Assembly (NCBI RefSeq): GCF_000247815.1 | Contig: NC_021681.1 | Coordinates: 20,153,495 to 20,217,494, forward strand | Source of the DNA: Ficedula albicollis | Taxonomy: Eukaryota; Chordata; Aves; Passeriformes; Muscicapidae | Direction of reading: 5' to 3' | DNA length: 64,000 nt | Shown here: piece after piece, positions 43,191-54,720 of the stretch | Layout: every line of letters begins with the position of its first letter | How positions within the stretch are numbered: the stretch's first letter is position 1 | Translations under genes and position numbers: made by a program | The notes under the pieces: generated by a model | Told to the model about the DNA's origin: nothing | Database searches by the model: none | The model's input: only the letters and a program-made list of their open reading frames with translations

Positions 43191-45789
43191 AGGCTCTGCT
43201 CCCTCCTGGCTTTTTCTGCCCCTCACTAGAGAGTGCTTCCCAGCAGTGCCCACCAAACTCTGCCCTCCTTTCATTTCCCAAAACTTTTCTTCTTTTTAAG
43301 GCAAATTATGCAGTTAAAAAAAAATCCCCTAGCATTAAAACCTGCCTCACGTAGTCATGTCTCAGTAAAACAATGACATTTTCCCCTCTTTGATGCTCAG
43401 ATCTAGCTCTGCAGGAAATTTTACTACCATGGCTCTTTCATCTCTCTCCTGGTTTGAAGATAAATGATCCTTGGACTCTTCTGGACCTGCATAAATCACA
43501 AAAGCAATCTACTAAGAGAGCTGCCTGTGGCACCGACTTCAGCTGGAATTGAAAAGGACAGTCAAAAATATCCATAGTGCTTACACAAGGAGTAACAGAG
43601 CTGGGGTAATCCAATGCTTCTCCTCTTGGCAAGCAGGGACCATGGATGGAGAAGAGGACAATGGTGGGAACATGGCACTGGGTGAACTACAGCACTGGAA
43701 TATCATCCTTGGAGACACCAAGGATCACTGGAGAGAAACCACAAAACTGCATTTGCTTCCAAAGACAAACAAGTCCTGGTTCATTGCTGGGCCATCAGAT
43801 TTGGTCCTGGGGATCCATGCTTATGACACCATCCCTTTCCTAACCACAGCTAGCTTTACTGCAGCTTAAAGTCAATATCTGAGCAAGGGACTATGGCCAG
43901 AGAGATGGCACCTTTAGGGACTCAGGTTTGGGGGTTGGGAGAGGCAGCTCACCTCACACTGCGAACAAATTTCAGCCTTTGTTGAGGTTTCATACGCAGG
44001 ATGGAGAAACTTGAATGGCTGCTGCTCAGCATTATCTTTTCTCCTTGCAGAAACTCTCCTGAGGTTCCAAAGTGACAGGGAAGACAACCATAGAACATGA
44101 AACTTGGCTTGAGAGTAGGGTGACAGCCTCCAGACAAGACTTCTGCTTGGGAACTCCATGAGAAACCACAGGGGAAAAAAGGACAGCACATGGCCTGGGG
44201 AAAAGTGGGTGGTTTATCTCAAATTGCCTCACTTGAGGCTGATTTGGCCTAAGTGGAGCAGGGAGCATGTGGGGTTAATATCCTGCACACTGACCTTGCT
44301 TGGGAGATGGCTATGGGGTGGGAAACAGCGGCCAGCTCTCAGCATGGCTTTGTGGGGCAGGCAGATCCTGCTGCAGGAAGGTTTGGGTGCAGTGAGAGCC
44401 TGATCCTCGTCCCCAGGCACAGCCTCACCCTGGAGCACCCCGGCTGCAGCTGCACACAGAGCTGCTCCAGCAGCTGCTGCTCCTGCAAGCAACTCCTCCT
44501 GGGTGACTTGTGCTTTCCCCTGGCTGGGGTGTGGGCTGCACAGCTATTTTTGTGTCTCCCCTGGCTTTCACCCGAGTGCAACTGGATACCACAAGCCCCA
44601 TCAGCCCCGAGCAGAGTGTGCACAGCACCGCTCATGCAAAGCATAGCGTGCTCGCAGGCAAGGAGATGAGGTTTCTCACCTCTTTTTTTTTCCTTAAGCA
44701 AAGTTTTGAAGCCCTAATTGCCAAGTAGCTGTGTGCTCATGGCTCCTTGAATTGGGGGACATCTGCTGAGATCATTCGTGCAGGGTTGCTCCCCATTAAC
44801 TCAGGTTATCTTGAAACTGGATCTAAGGCAGACCCCATTGACACTCTGCTCCTTACAGTCTGATACAGCACTTCATGATCTTGTTTCCAGTCATAACATT
44901 CCAATCCACACCAAAATCATTTGAGTACACACAGGTTCCCAGCTGTTAAATAGTTTTTTTACTGCAGTAAAGCACCACCACCCAGCAGTGATCCCCTTAT
45001 CAGTCATGGTGGGATGAGGGGACACTTGGCATAAAGCATAATGGATGATGCCCTCTTTTTTTGCTCCATCTTGGTTAGTATTGCATGGCCACCTCCCATT
45101 TTTTCATCTGCTTTATTCAACTCTGAACCACCTTCCTGTAAGAGGTACAGAAACAAGAGCCAGGATGTGTCATGAGAGATATTTTTTGGAATAATTATCC
45201 TTTTTTCCATCATAAAGCTGCAAAGAGAAGCAGCATCTTTCTTGAGTTCTAAGCCCTTCTCATGAGATAATGAAATCAATAACTCAAAGCTCTTCATGCA
45301 GGTTTAGGGATTCCCATGCTTGGATATCTCTACTGGAGGCTTGTGAAAATCAGGCCTGATTTTCACAGCTGCTCGATTTTTCCCTTTTCTGTCTTGGAAA
45401 AGCTTGGCAGTGTTAGCATGGCACTTTACACATGTGGAATTGCTGATGTAATGTTGGTTTCTTCCATCCCTTTATTTGGGTACAGACAAATAACATCCTT
45501 TTGCACAGCGTGTTTGTGGGAAATGACGCCAGCTCAGAACGAAACCTCATGAGCAGGAGGACAACAGACGGAGGAAATGGTCTGAAAAGCAAAGGATGGA
45601 AAGACAGAATCAGGAGGAGGGGAGGGGATGAACAGCTCCACTTCAGCAGGGTATTGCACGTGAGGAAAGCAGAGTGCTGGCTGTGACACTCTGCTCTCCC
45701 CAAGACTGATTTTCACAAAGTTTTTGTATATCCTGTTGACACTGTGGTCACTGGGACCATTGGACTCCACTCCCCTGAAATGAAACTCC
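43191..45789. other. Unique non-coding sequence
   Basis: No supported gene. Short A and T runs lie near 43315-43323 and 44684-44693. Confidence 0.45.
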
Positions 45790-45857
45790 CTGAGGTTGGA
45801 AAAGACTTGTGAGATCATCGAGTCCAACCATTAACCCAGCAGCAGTGGTGCCACAAG
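45790..45857 (-). mobile_element. Short CR1 LINE fragment, antisense
   Basis: CTGAGGTTGGAAAAGAC, GAGATCATCGAGTCCAACC and ATTAACCCAGCAGCAGTG match the region next to the CR1 tail. Only about 68 bases are recognisable, and the AGAATCAT tail itself is missing. Confidence 0.82.
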
Positions 45858-47622
45858 GGAGGCTGGCAGGGCAGGCGTGTTAGCCTAGAGATGAAGTCAG
45901 AGTTGTGCACCTAAATCTCTTTTCACACACCAAGTGTGTTGATTTGGCAGAAATTTTCTTATCCTTCAGATGGTTTTCGATGAGAAAAATGCTGCTGGGC
46001 TTTAAGGCTCAGGGGAATGAGTCCTGCTGGAGCCAGCAGCCAGGCCTATCTAGTGACCAACCCCAGCTTTCCTGCTCCTGTGTTTGGGAAGGGTTTTCAG
46101 AGCTGAAGGATTACAGACCCAGCCTTCACCCCACGTTCTGTTGTGTGTCTGTGAGTTACCAAGCAAATTTCTGTGGGCTTTAGGGCACAGTTTCATTAAA
46201 ATGTCCTTTTTCCCTAACTCCAGAAGATGGTTACAAAACATGCTGAAATTTGTTTTTCGCTCGTTAGGGCTTCCAGAACTTTGTGCTCATCTATCTTACG
46301 TTATTTTTCTTTCTATTTGTGGTTTTGAGGTCACGGCTTCAGAAATGTTAACTCTTCAAGTAAAGTTCTGAGCCAAAACCAAATTCTTGGAGGAAATACT
46401 GACCTTTCCACTGGTGCCTCACAAATGAAAAACATGGAAATGGATACATGGTAATTGATCTCTCCTCTGATCAAAAGGTACCTCAGTGAAGTTATGTTCT
46501 CATGGAAAATGCTAAATGATAGTGTTGGGTGGACAGTGCAAACAGACACAAACTTTTCCACAAATATTTGCTTGTCTTAAATCTGCTTGACTCTGCTCAT
46601 GGCTCGCCAGAGTTTATTTTCCACAAATATTCTAACAAGAGCTCGTTGGCAGGAATATACATAGAAACTGCTCAAGGTAACATCTGAGGAAACTATTTTT
46701 GAAGGTCTGATTTAATGCCAGCAGCCCTAAACCCCTGCTATTTTCATGTTTTTGGAATTACCATCCCCACGGAGAGGGCAGCATTCCCCTTGGAGGAGGC
46801 CAGGCATGGGGGATGTGGCTCTGAATCATGAGTCAGATCCTTGTTCTGCTCTGGGGAAGATGCTGATTAACCAGTGACAGCTGGAGCACTGACTGTATGG
46901 TCAGAGGCAGAAAGCTCTAGAAATGCTCTCCCCTGCTCCCTGCCTGCAATTATGTGAAGGCAGGAGAATCAGGGATCTCCTCCCCTTCCTCTTCCTCAAA
47001 TACAGATGACAGCTCACAGACATGTCCCAGGTGATATTTCAGGCACAGGGAGCAGTGAGGGTCCTGAACACACAGGTTTGGGTCACTGGTCTGGCTGCAC
47101 ACCACTGCCAAAAACAGAGACAGCAAAATTCCCTTCCCTGAGCACTTGTGCGCCCGAGATCCTGCTGGAGCAGGCTGCAACATGAATCCTCCAGGCAGTT
47201 TATATATAGCCTGAGAGAATCAAAGAACATTATTTTAAGTTCATGACCTAGTCTTCATATTCCTTGTAGCAACCAAAAGGCAGCTGGGACCAGACTTGCC
47301 CTGTGACTGCAAGACTGGGGCACCTTCTGTCTCTGGAGCTTGAGCAATGAAGCAGATCCCTGGGGAAAGCCCCACACCAAACTGGTATTGCAGAACTGGG
47401 ATGCTGGGGCTGCACCTTCCAGCTCTCTGCAGAGCTTGACATCTTCAAGTCTGGCTTCATTTTGATTCAGAAGAGAATGGCTGGAGCTCTCCTCAAAACT
47501 AAAAGGAAGACCCTTCTGGATAGATCACAGAATTTAATTTTTATTGAGACTCCTTTATTTTCTATTATTATAATATATAATAAACAATGAAACTGGAAAG
47601 CCATTCCAGAGTGGAAAATATA
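45858..47622. other. Unique non-coding sequence
   Basis: No supported gene. AT-rich 47540-47620 lies directly next to the CR1 tail. Confidence 0.45.
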
Positions 47623-48103
47623 ATAGAATCATAAAAAATCCTGAGTTGGAAGGGACCTACAAAGATCACAGATCCAGCTCCTGGCCCTGCACAGGACACC
47701 CCAGGAAACACACCCTGTGCCTGAGAGGATTATCCAAGTGCTTCCTGGGCTCTGTCAGGCTTGGGGCTGTGACCACTTCACTGAGCAGCCTGTTCAGTGC
47801 CCAACCACCCTCTGGGTGAAAAACCTTTTCCTAATACCCAGCCTAAACCTTCCCTGACACAACTTCAGGGCGCTCCCCCAGGTCCTGCCCCTGGTCACCC
47901 TGCACTTCCCCTCTTGAGGAAGCTGATGAGGTCTGACCTCATTCTCTTCTCCAGCTGACAAGCTACCTCAGCTGCTTTTATGGCTTCCCCTCCAGACCCC
48001 TCACCACCCTTGTGTCCCTCCTTTGGATGATCTCTAATAGTCTTATATCTTTCTTATATTGTGGTGCCCAAACCTGCACACAGGACTCAAAGTGAGGCCC
48101 CTG
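47623..48103 (-). mobile_element. CR1 LINE 3' fragment, antisense, about 480 bp
   Basis: The longest CR1 in the window. TAGAATCATAAAAAATCCTG (reversed tail) comes first. GAGTTGGAAGGGACCTAC, CAGCTCCTGGCCCTGCACAG, CTGGGTGAAAAACCTTTTCC, GAAGCTGATGAGGTCTGACC, TTGTGTCCCTCCTTTGGATG and GGTGCCCAAACCTGCACACA follow in order. It covers the 3' untranslated end and the last part of the region upstream, and is 5'-truncated. Its inner half is copied in the tandem duplication at 47836-48661. Confidence 0.95.
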
Positions 48104-48661
48104 CTGTGGGTTTTTTTAAAACCTGGTTAGTCTTTAGGGAACACATAATATTGGTTTGTATTTCAATGGAAGTATTTCATCAGCAGAGCTTCAAACTTAT
48201 CTATCAGCTCTGCTAATAGTACTTTGCAATAGTACTTTGCTCTTCTTCACCCAGCCTAAACCTTCCCTGACACAACTTCAGGGCGCTCCCCCAGGTCCTG
48301 CCCCTGGTCACCCTGCACTTCCCCTCTTGAGGAAGCTGATGAGGTCTGACCTCATTCTCTTCTCCAGCTGACAAGCTACCTCAGCTGCTTTTATGGCTTC
48401 CCCTCCAGACCCCTCACCACCCTTGTGTCCCTCCTTTGGATGATCTCTAATAGTCTTATATCTTTCTTATATTGTGGTGCCCAAACCTGCACACAGGACT
48501 CAAAGTGAGGCCCCTGCTGTGGGTTTTTTTAAAACCTGGTTAGTCTTTAGGGAACACATAATTTTGGTTGTATTTCGATGGAAGTATTTCATCAGCAGAG
48601 CTTCAAACTTATCTATCAGCTCTGCTAATAGTACTTTGCAATAGTACTTTGCTCTTCTTCA
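47836..48661. repeat. 413-bp tandem duplication of half a CR1 plus flank
   Basis: The unit starting ACCCAGCCTAAACCTTCCCT is present at 47836-48248 and 48249-48661. I see about four differences: AATATTGGTTTG against AATTTTGGTTG (a substitution and a one-base deletion) and TTCAATGG against TTCGATGG. The junction falls within short shared sequence (ACCCAG). The CR1 part of the second copy is 48249-48516 and lacks the CR1 tail, so it was made by duplication and not by a second insertion. Confidence 0.95.
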
Positions 48662-51600
48662 GGCACCTTACCCAGTTTATCAAAGCACATTATGAAATTA
48701 TATGGTTATACTCCTTTCTAGACTGATCTGTCTAAAGGTGAGGTGGAAAGTTTTTCATTTCACTTCTAAACCATCATTGCAATAGATCTCTGTAAATCAC
48801 ACGTGTACAGTCAGGAAATGAAACCATATTGCGGTGTACATCAAAACTGGGAAGCATGAACTGGCTACAGCCTCCCCAACAGGACACAGAGCTGCAAATA
48901 GGAGGCAAGACATTCTTCTCTTCCCATGGAGCTGTTTGTGAATCTCCTCATTGCATGTCTTTTTTCCTCCTCTTTCAGGCGGCTGGATGTGTTCAGAAAT
49001 CTGCTGGGAAAAGCATGGTGCTACTGCTATTCATGCTACAGGGGGGAAGAGCCATGCAAATAATTTTGGAACATAAGATGTGACATGGTGGAAGAGAAAA
49101 TCACAAGCAGTTTTGCAGAAATGTTGCCTGAAAGCATTTTAATAACTCTTTTGGTTTTTATTATCTCTCAAAGAATTAAAAGGGAACAAAACTTGATCAT
49201 TTGGCTTACAGAAAAGAGTGACTTTTGCAAAACACAATCACAAGCACTTGTGATATTAGCAGCCACCCCTTCAGCATTCTGGTTACGTAGGCACTGAATG
49301 AGAAAGGCAGAAGGGTATGTTTGGAAAGAAAACCAATTTTTCACAGGTTCCTCCCTCCACAGTGGGAGACCACAGACTGAGAAGAGCTGACTACTCTTCC
49401 GGTAGCAATAATGCAACTGTGCTATTCATAGCGAGACAGAAAAACACCAGCTGATTTTCTTTGCATCATAATCTGGTAACCTCGGAATTAACCTTGCTGG
49501 ACACAGATCTGTTAACTTTCACCATGCTTCTCCCATTAAACTAGTGAAGTCTGGGACAGAAATAGCTGCCCACAGCTGTTATGAATTGATATGCTCCCTG
49601 ATGATGCTTGGTGCTGCCTGCAGAAAAACGTTTCTTATTTCATTCTCTGCCATGAAGCCAACCTTTTCATTCCTTTTATTTTTTCTATTTTTAATATTCT
49701 TTCATTGCAAACTGACAGTACTAGACTGCTGTGCTGTGCTTTGCTTGGAATGGAAAGCAGACGTGTTCCTTGAGTCTGCTCTGCAATGGTAACTCCATAC
49801 CTGATATTTTTGGTTTAGGAAAGGAAGGGTGGAGGGTGCTGGCAGGGCCGAGAAGCTGCAAGTGCATCAAGTTACACCCGAGTATGCCCTGCACTTCCAG
49901 TGCTAACAGGGAGCTACAGACCCTGAGATGTCCCAGCCCAGCTGGCAGTGACAGAAAGAATCAATCCACCTGAGGCCACGGGTTCAGTCATGCTCAGAAT
50001 GGAAATCCCCAAATCTGCAAATGGCACAAAAATGGCAAAATCCCCAAATCTGCAAAGCCACCTCTGCAAGCTCGTTTATGTGTGTACCAGGCAAACGCAG
50101 ATCTTCAGAAACACATCAACACCAGCTTAGGGCTCCTTGGGCCTGGCCACCCTGTCTGAAGGACTTTAAAGCACTGGCTGAGAGTCACAACCACAAAGTA
50201 AAGCTTTTGTAAATCTGGCTGAAAAATTGACTTAATTACCAACAGTCAGATTGTGTCCTTGGGACACACAGCACGTTTATAGAAAACAAAGTAGGGGAAG
50301 GTGTTTAAAGTGAGAACAGTGACAGCAAAACCCACATGAACTCCTGACTTGCTGGCGAGAGCATTTGCAGGGTACAGACAAAGCAGCCCAGGTGCCAGGA
50401 TCATCTGCTCAGCGCTTGGCAACGAGACTCCCAGACACGAGGGACCTGCCTGCAACCGTCTGGATTGCAAAACACCCAAACCTGCCCATTCAATCAGCAG
50501 CACTTTGTGAAGCTGCATCACTGCCAGGCATCCTGGGGTGGGAAACTCACCCATCCACCCCAGACCCAGGCACCCCACTCTGTGTCCTGTGCTGTCCACA
50601 GGCTGTCCCCACAGGTGGGAGCCACTGGGTACACGGCTGCTCTGCCACCTGGCACAAAACCAGCTGCACTCCCCCACCCACAGATGGGACAGTGTAAAAC
50701 TACTCAGGGGCTTGGTTTTCTTCTCCACAGTCTCCAATCCTACCTTGATTTAGAACAAATGAAAGCACTGAGTGTCTCCAAAAGCTCCAAATAACTCATG
50801 ATTTCTGATCTTATGCCCCTTGCTCCATGTTTGCCTTCCCTTGTCCTGGATCTAGAGCAGAGATTACAAGTTGCACCATCAGCAGCCCAGCAAAGTCTAA
50901 GTCACAAGGAAGGATCTGAGTCATCTTCCCAGGAGAGTATTTTAGCCATACATCATTGTTTGTTTTCAGGCAAACCCGTACAATTATGCAACATAAATTC
51001 TTTTAAAGCATTTGGGACCTGAGTTCAATTTAAAATCCTGTAGGTTTTATGACTAGAATGAGGGATATAAATGTGTGCATACAAATGAAGACTTGGGAAG
51101 AAGTATGTGGGGAGGATTAAAGGGCATACAGAGCCTCATGCACACTCTGGGCAAGCTCTGGCCAGGCTGTACCAGAGCATGGGAGACCTGAAGGAAGAGC
51201 CCATGTCAAAAGCTGGGTAGTGATGTTTATGTCTGCAGAGCATGGTTTTGCTCTCCCAGTGCAGAGAGTGTTTTATGTGAGCACAAGGCCTGATTGAGAT
51301 CTCCTGCATTTCCACAGGCTTCAATAGAGCCAGGTGACTTTGCCTAGATTAACTCCTGATTTATGCTGGCTTAAATGAGAATGAAAATACCATCTATTTA
51401 AAAGCAAGGATCAGTTACACCAGGAGTAGAAGGAGAAATTAAAATGTGTCCAATCTGATTATTTTCTCACTCCAGAGAAGTGTAAAGCCAGAGGTGTAAG
51501 GCTGCTGTTCACTCTGGGGCAGCAGGATGACCAGTGCCACAGCCCTGGCACCTTGAGGCAGTTTGTTCATTCTGTCACAGGGGCCTCAACTGTGTCTGAG

Positions 51601-52079
51601 GTGCTTTCACCACCACCCTCTGCCTTCTCCCTTTCTCAGTGCAGGGGACCACGGATGGGTCTTGTCTCTTTGGTGATAAAGGCCCCTGTCACACACTCCT
51701 TTTCTTTTTCTTTAATTAACAGATGGAACACAAAACACCCTCTTGCATTTCTGCTGTGAGCAAAGCCCACTTGTGTAACCTCGAAAGCTGCCCTACATCC
51801 ACATCCAGAGGGCTCCGCACTGAGCACCAGGAGCAGGATGAAAGACAACTGTAACTCAACACTTGCAAAAAACCCCAAATTGTTAACAATAATTTATTTA
51901 TTATTATTACCATCATCATCACTACTATTTAAAGACCCACTGCGTGCTGTTGTGTTGGTAAATGACCCTCATCTTACAAACAAGGTCTTGGTGCTTGTGA
52001 ACTGCAGACCCCAGCGAGAGCCAGGAGCTAGGGATGCAACAATGGAAAGCAAAGAATGAGATCCCAAAGCTTGGCTGAA
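48662..52079. other. Unique non-coding sequence
   Basis: No supported gene. One exact POU octamer ATGCAAAT lies at 49054-49061. A small direct repeat CCCCAAATCTGCAAA occurs at about 50008 and 50042. ATT/ATC-rich simple sequence lies at 51889-51930. Around 51318-51389 there may be a further worn copy of the palindromic repeat (CTCCTGATTTATGCTGGC). Confidence 0.45.
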
Positions 52080-52620
52080 TGCTTTCCTCAAAATGTACTC
52101 TCATGATTTCAGTAGGCCTAGCAAATAAATCAGATTTTGTAATGTTGGCTACCTATTTATTTCTGCTCCTGTATAAAGGAGTGCAGTCTACAGTAATATT
52201 TTTTCATCTATTTTTTTAGGCGAATATACAGACAGCTTTGCATCTCTACATTCATTTTTCACTTACAATGTAAACTCCACTTAAGCTGGGGGAATTACTG
52301 ACAACCAATACTGAGGCAATCCAAGGCCAGACCTTGACCTATTGATTTCCCCGAGATTGCACGGGACGTATGCAGTTCATTGCAGAATACAGTCTTTGTT
52401 TGTTTTGTTTATTACTCAATATATAACCATGTGGAATAAAGGACACCGCCGAACTGCAGAAATGCCTGAGGATTTCTCTTTAATTGAAATCAGGACTGGG
52501 AACATCCTCGCAAATCAAGAGCAGTCAGCCTTTGAGAAAATTCACTGCTTTCGCAGTTTGCTTCCAAATGGAATTTAGCTTTAACTCTTTGTCTCTCACA
52601 CCAGCTCAGCTACATAACTT
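52080..52620. promoter_or_regulatory. Candidate conserved non-coding block
   Basis: About 540 bases of AT-rich, repeat-free sequence with CATGATTTCAGTAGGCC, CTATTTATTTCTGCTCC, TTACAATGTAAACTCC and CTCTTTAATTGAAATCAGG. An acceptor-like TTTTTTTAGGCG sits near 52210, but no open frame follows, so I do not call an exon. It is among the strongest CNE-like textures in the window. Conservation is unproven. Confidence 0.33.
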
Positions 52621-53879
52621 CGAATGATTTCTCTGAAGTGGCTACATGCTGCTCAGTAGTCTGGAAACTTCCATGCACAACAGATGCTGGGTAGGACTTT
52701 TGTTTATACTAAAGCTGTGAACAGTAGTTGATAAAAATCAATTACATGTAATTATTAGAGATATTCCTGATATCTGTCAAAATCTGTATTTTTTTAAAAG
52801 CATCTCCAGATGCTCTTCTAAATCCTTTGAAGGAATTTTGGTTCAGCCCATTAAGAACCTACAGGCTCTCCTTGTAGAACTATGACCTAGATCTGAATTT
52901 TACTTAAGTTTGACAGTGCTTTAGATTAACTTTTAGTTCAGAGCCCTCTAATTGCAATGCCGAGAGCAGTGCAGAGAGCACTTAACTCCATCAGCAGTTT
53001 GGCTCCAGCTCTCTCGGAGACTGCCCCCGCCCCTGATAAATGGGTGCCAGCCCCAGCGAGCAGAAGGAACATTTCAGCTCTGATGTACTAATTAAAGTCC
53101 CCTCGTTTCCCACACTGGAGCTCCCTGTGTGTTATGAAACAGCCAAACAAGAGTGTTCCTGCTTAGCTAAAGATTTCACAACGGGACTTTCCTTCTTCAG
53201 CTGTAATTTTCCAAACTCCCATTTCCAGAGGCTCTCATTTCAGGGCATTTATTAGATTGAGATGTCTCATAATTATAATAAAAAGGTCCATCCCTCCAGC
53301 CTATTGTGAATGGGCAGCAGCAGGCTGCAAGAGGATCAGGATATGAAGATTAATGCAACAAACTTGAATTCTTTTACTCCCTCCCTCCAGTAACCAGTGT
53401 GTGTGTGTGTGGCTGGGAAGGAAAAGAAAGGGCTTCTATGCTCAGGGATAATAGCAAATGCTACTAAAGAGGAGAAAGGGAAACACTGTTTATCCCTAGC
53501 AGAGAGATAATTGATCTGTAGTCTGCACACAACTGGTCTCAAAGCAGCCAAGCAGCCTCATGGAAGGGACTGTAGCTACCCAGAGCCCAAACGAGCCTGT
53601 CAAACAAAGGCTTTATGGGGACACCAGGGAGAACAAAAGTGGCACATTTCATTCCTTCATAATAAATCTTCCATCTTTATTGTGCAGAGATGTTTTGCTC
53701 CTGGGTGTGCCGTGTTTCAGAGCAGGGCCTGCCCTTGCCACTCCACCCCCCCGAAATGCTTGACGTGGACCCAGAGCCTGAGCTGTGTGGCTTTATGGAG
53801 TTTATTTTCGCTGTGCACAGCCAGGCCCAGCTGTTCTCTGCATCCTCAGACAGCTCCTGGGCTCCAGCTCTATCACTCT
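52621..53879. other. Unique non-coding sequence
   Basis: No supported gene. A GT dinucleotide tract of about 14 bases lies at 53398-53411. Repeat-free AT-rich pockets occur at 52690-52960. Confidence 0.45.
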
Positions 53880-54300
53880 CTATTTTATGTGTGCTAAAGG
53901 TAATAAAAGAACCATTTCTAAATTTAACTAGCATTACATAATGCAGCTATTTATTATGTAAAGCTGCTGCTTACAATGCCCGGAATATTGATCACTACAA
54001 AAAATGCAATTCAGCTAGAGCTCGTTTAAATTAATGCTACTGTTCTCTTTCTTTTTGTTTAAAGGATAAATCAAAGATCTAATTTGTCCTCATGAATTCA
54101 CCTCTGCAAAGCCCACAAGGCACCGGGCAGCATGTGGTTTGCTGTCACTCAGGCTCATGTGCAGCTCTCGGCTCAGAATCTGGCAGAGGATATGCCAAGA
54201 TGACAATTTGTTCATTATCCAAACAACTGGAAAAGCACATGAAAAACAAATAAAGCACACTAACCTGGATACCAACCTGCTTCATTTCAAATCAGGTCAA
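53880..54300. promoter_or_regulatory. Candidate conserved non-coding element
   Basis: Repeat-free, with TAACTAGCATTACATAATGC, TATTTATTATGTAAAGC, TTTAAATTAATGCTAC and AAATCAAAGATCTAATTTG (which contains an ATCAAAG TCF/LEF-type word). A dense cluster of homeodomain-type and TCF-type words. Inference from texture. Confidence 0.33.
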
Positions 54301-54480
54301 TTTTTTTTCTTTTCTCAGCTATAAAGAAGCATTAGCAACCACTTAAGAATTCCAGCATTATGACTGTATATCATCATTATCACCTACAGGAGATCATGAA
54401 TAGGTATTTTCTTACAATAGCACACGAAGCCAGAGAAAATGAAAGATGTTTTCCTATTCTTTCAGGCCTTTTGGGGGTAG
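54301..54480. other. Unique spacer
   Basis: Nothing recognised beyond a short T run. Confidence 0.35.
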
Positions 54481-54720
54481 AAAGAGGGATGGGAAAAGAG
54501 AATTAAATATTAACAGAGCAAACAGATCACAAAGCAAAAAACAATTAAATAGCACAGCATCCATTCAACAGTAACACCAAATCATGATGCAACCGCAGAG
54601 CGTGGGGTGACATTCTAATCATGGATTAAAGGACTGATTTGTGTCTCATGAGTATTCATGGGCAAAACCTGATACGTGCAAACTGATCTCGGGGAAATAT
54701 GTTTTGTGGGAAAGAGGAGG
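54481..54720. promoter_or_regulatory. Candidate conserved non-coding element
   Basis: Repeat-free AT-rich block with GAATTAAATATTAACAGAGC, AACAATTAAATAGC, AATCATGATGCAACCGC and CTAATCATGGATTAAAGG. The TAAT/ATTA density is high. Not testable here. Confidence 0.3.

Noticed and set aside
50246..50794. Possible coding exon (frames of 110-163 codons on both strands)
   Set aside because: Opposite-strand frames over the same bases, no recognisable domain and no consistent splice sites.
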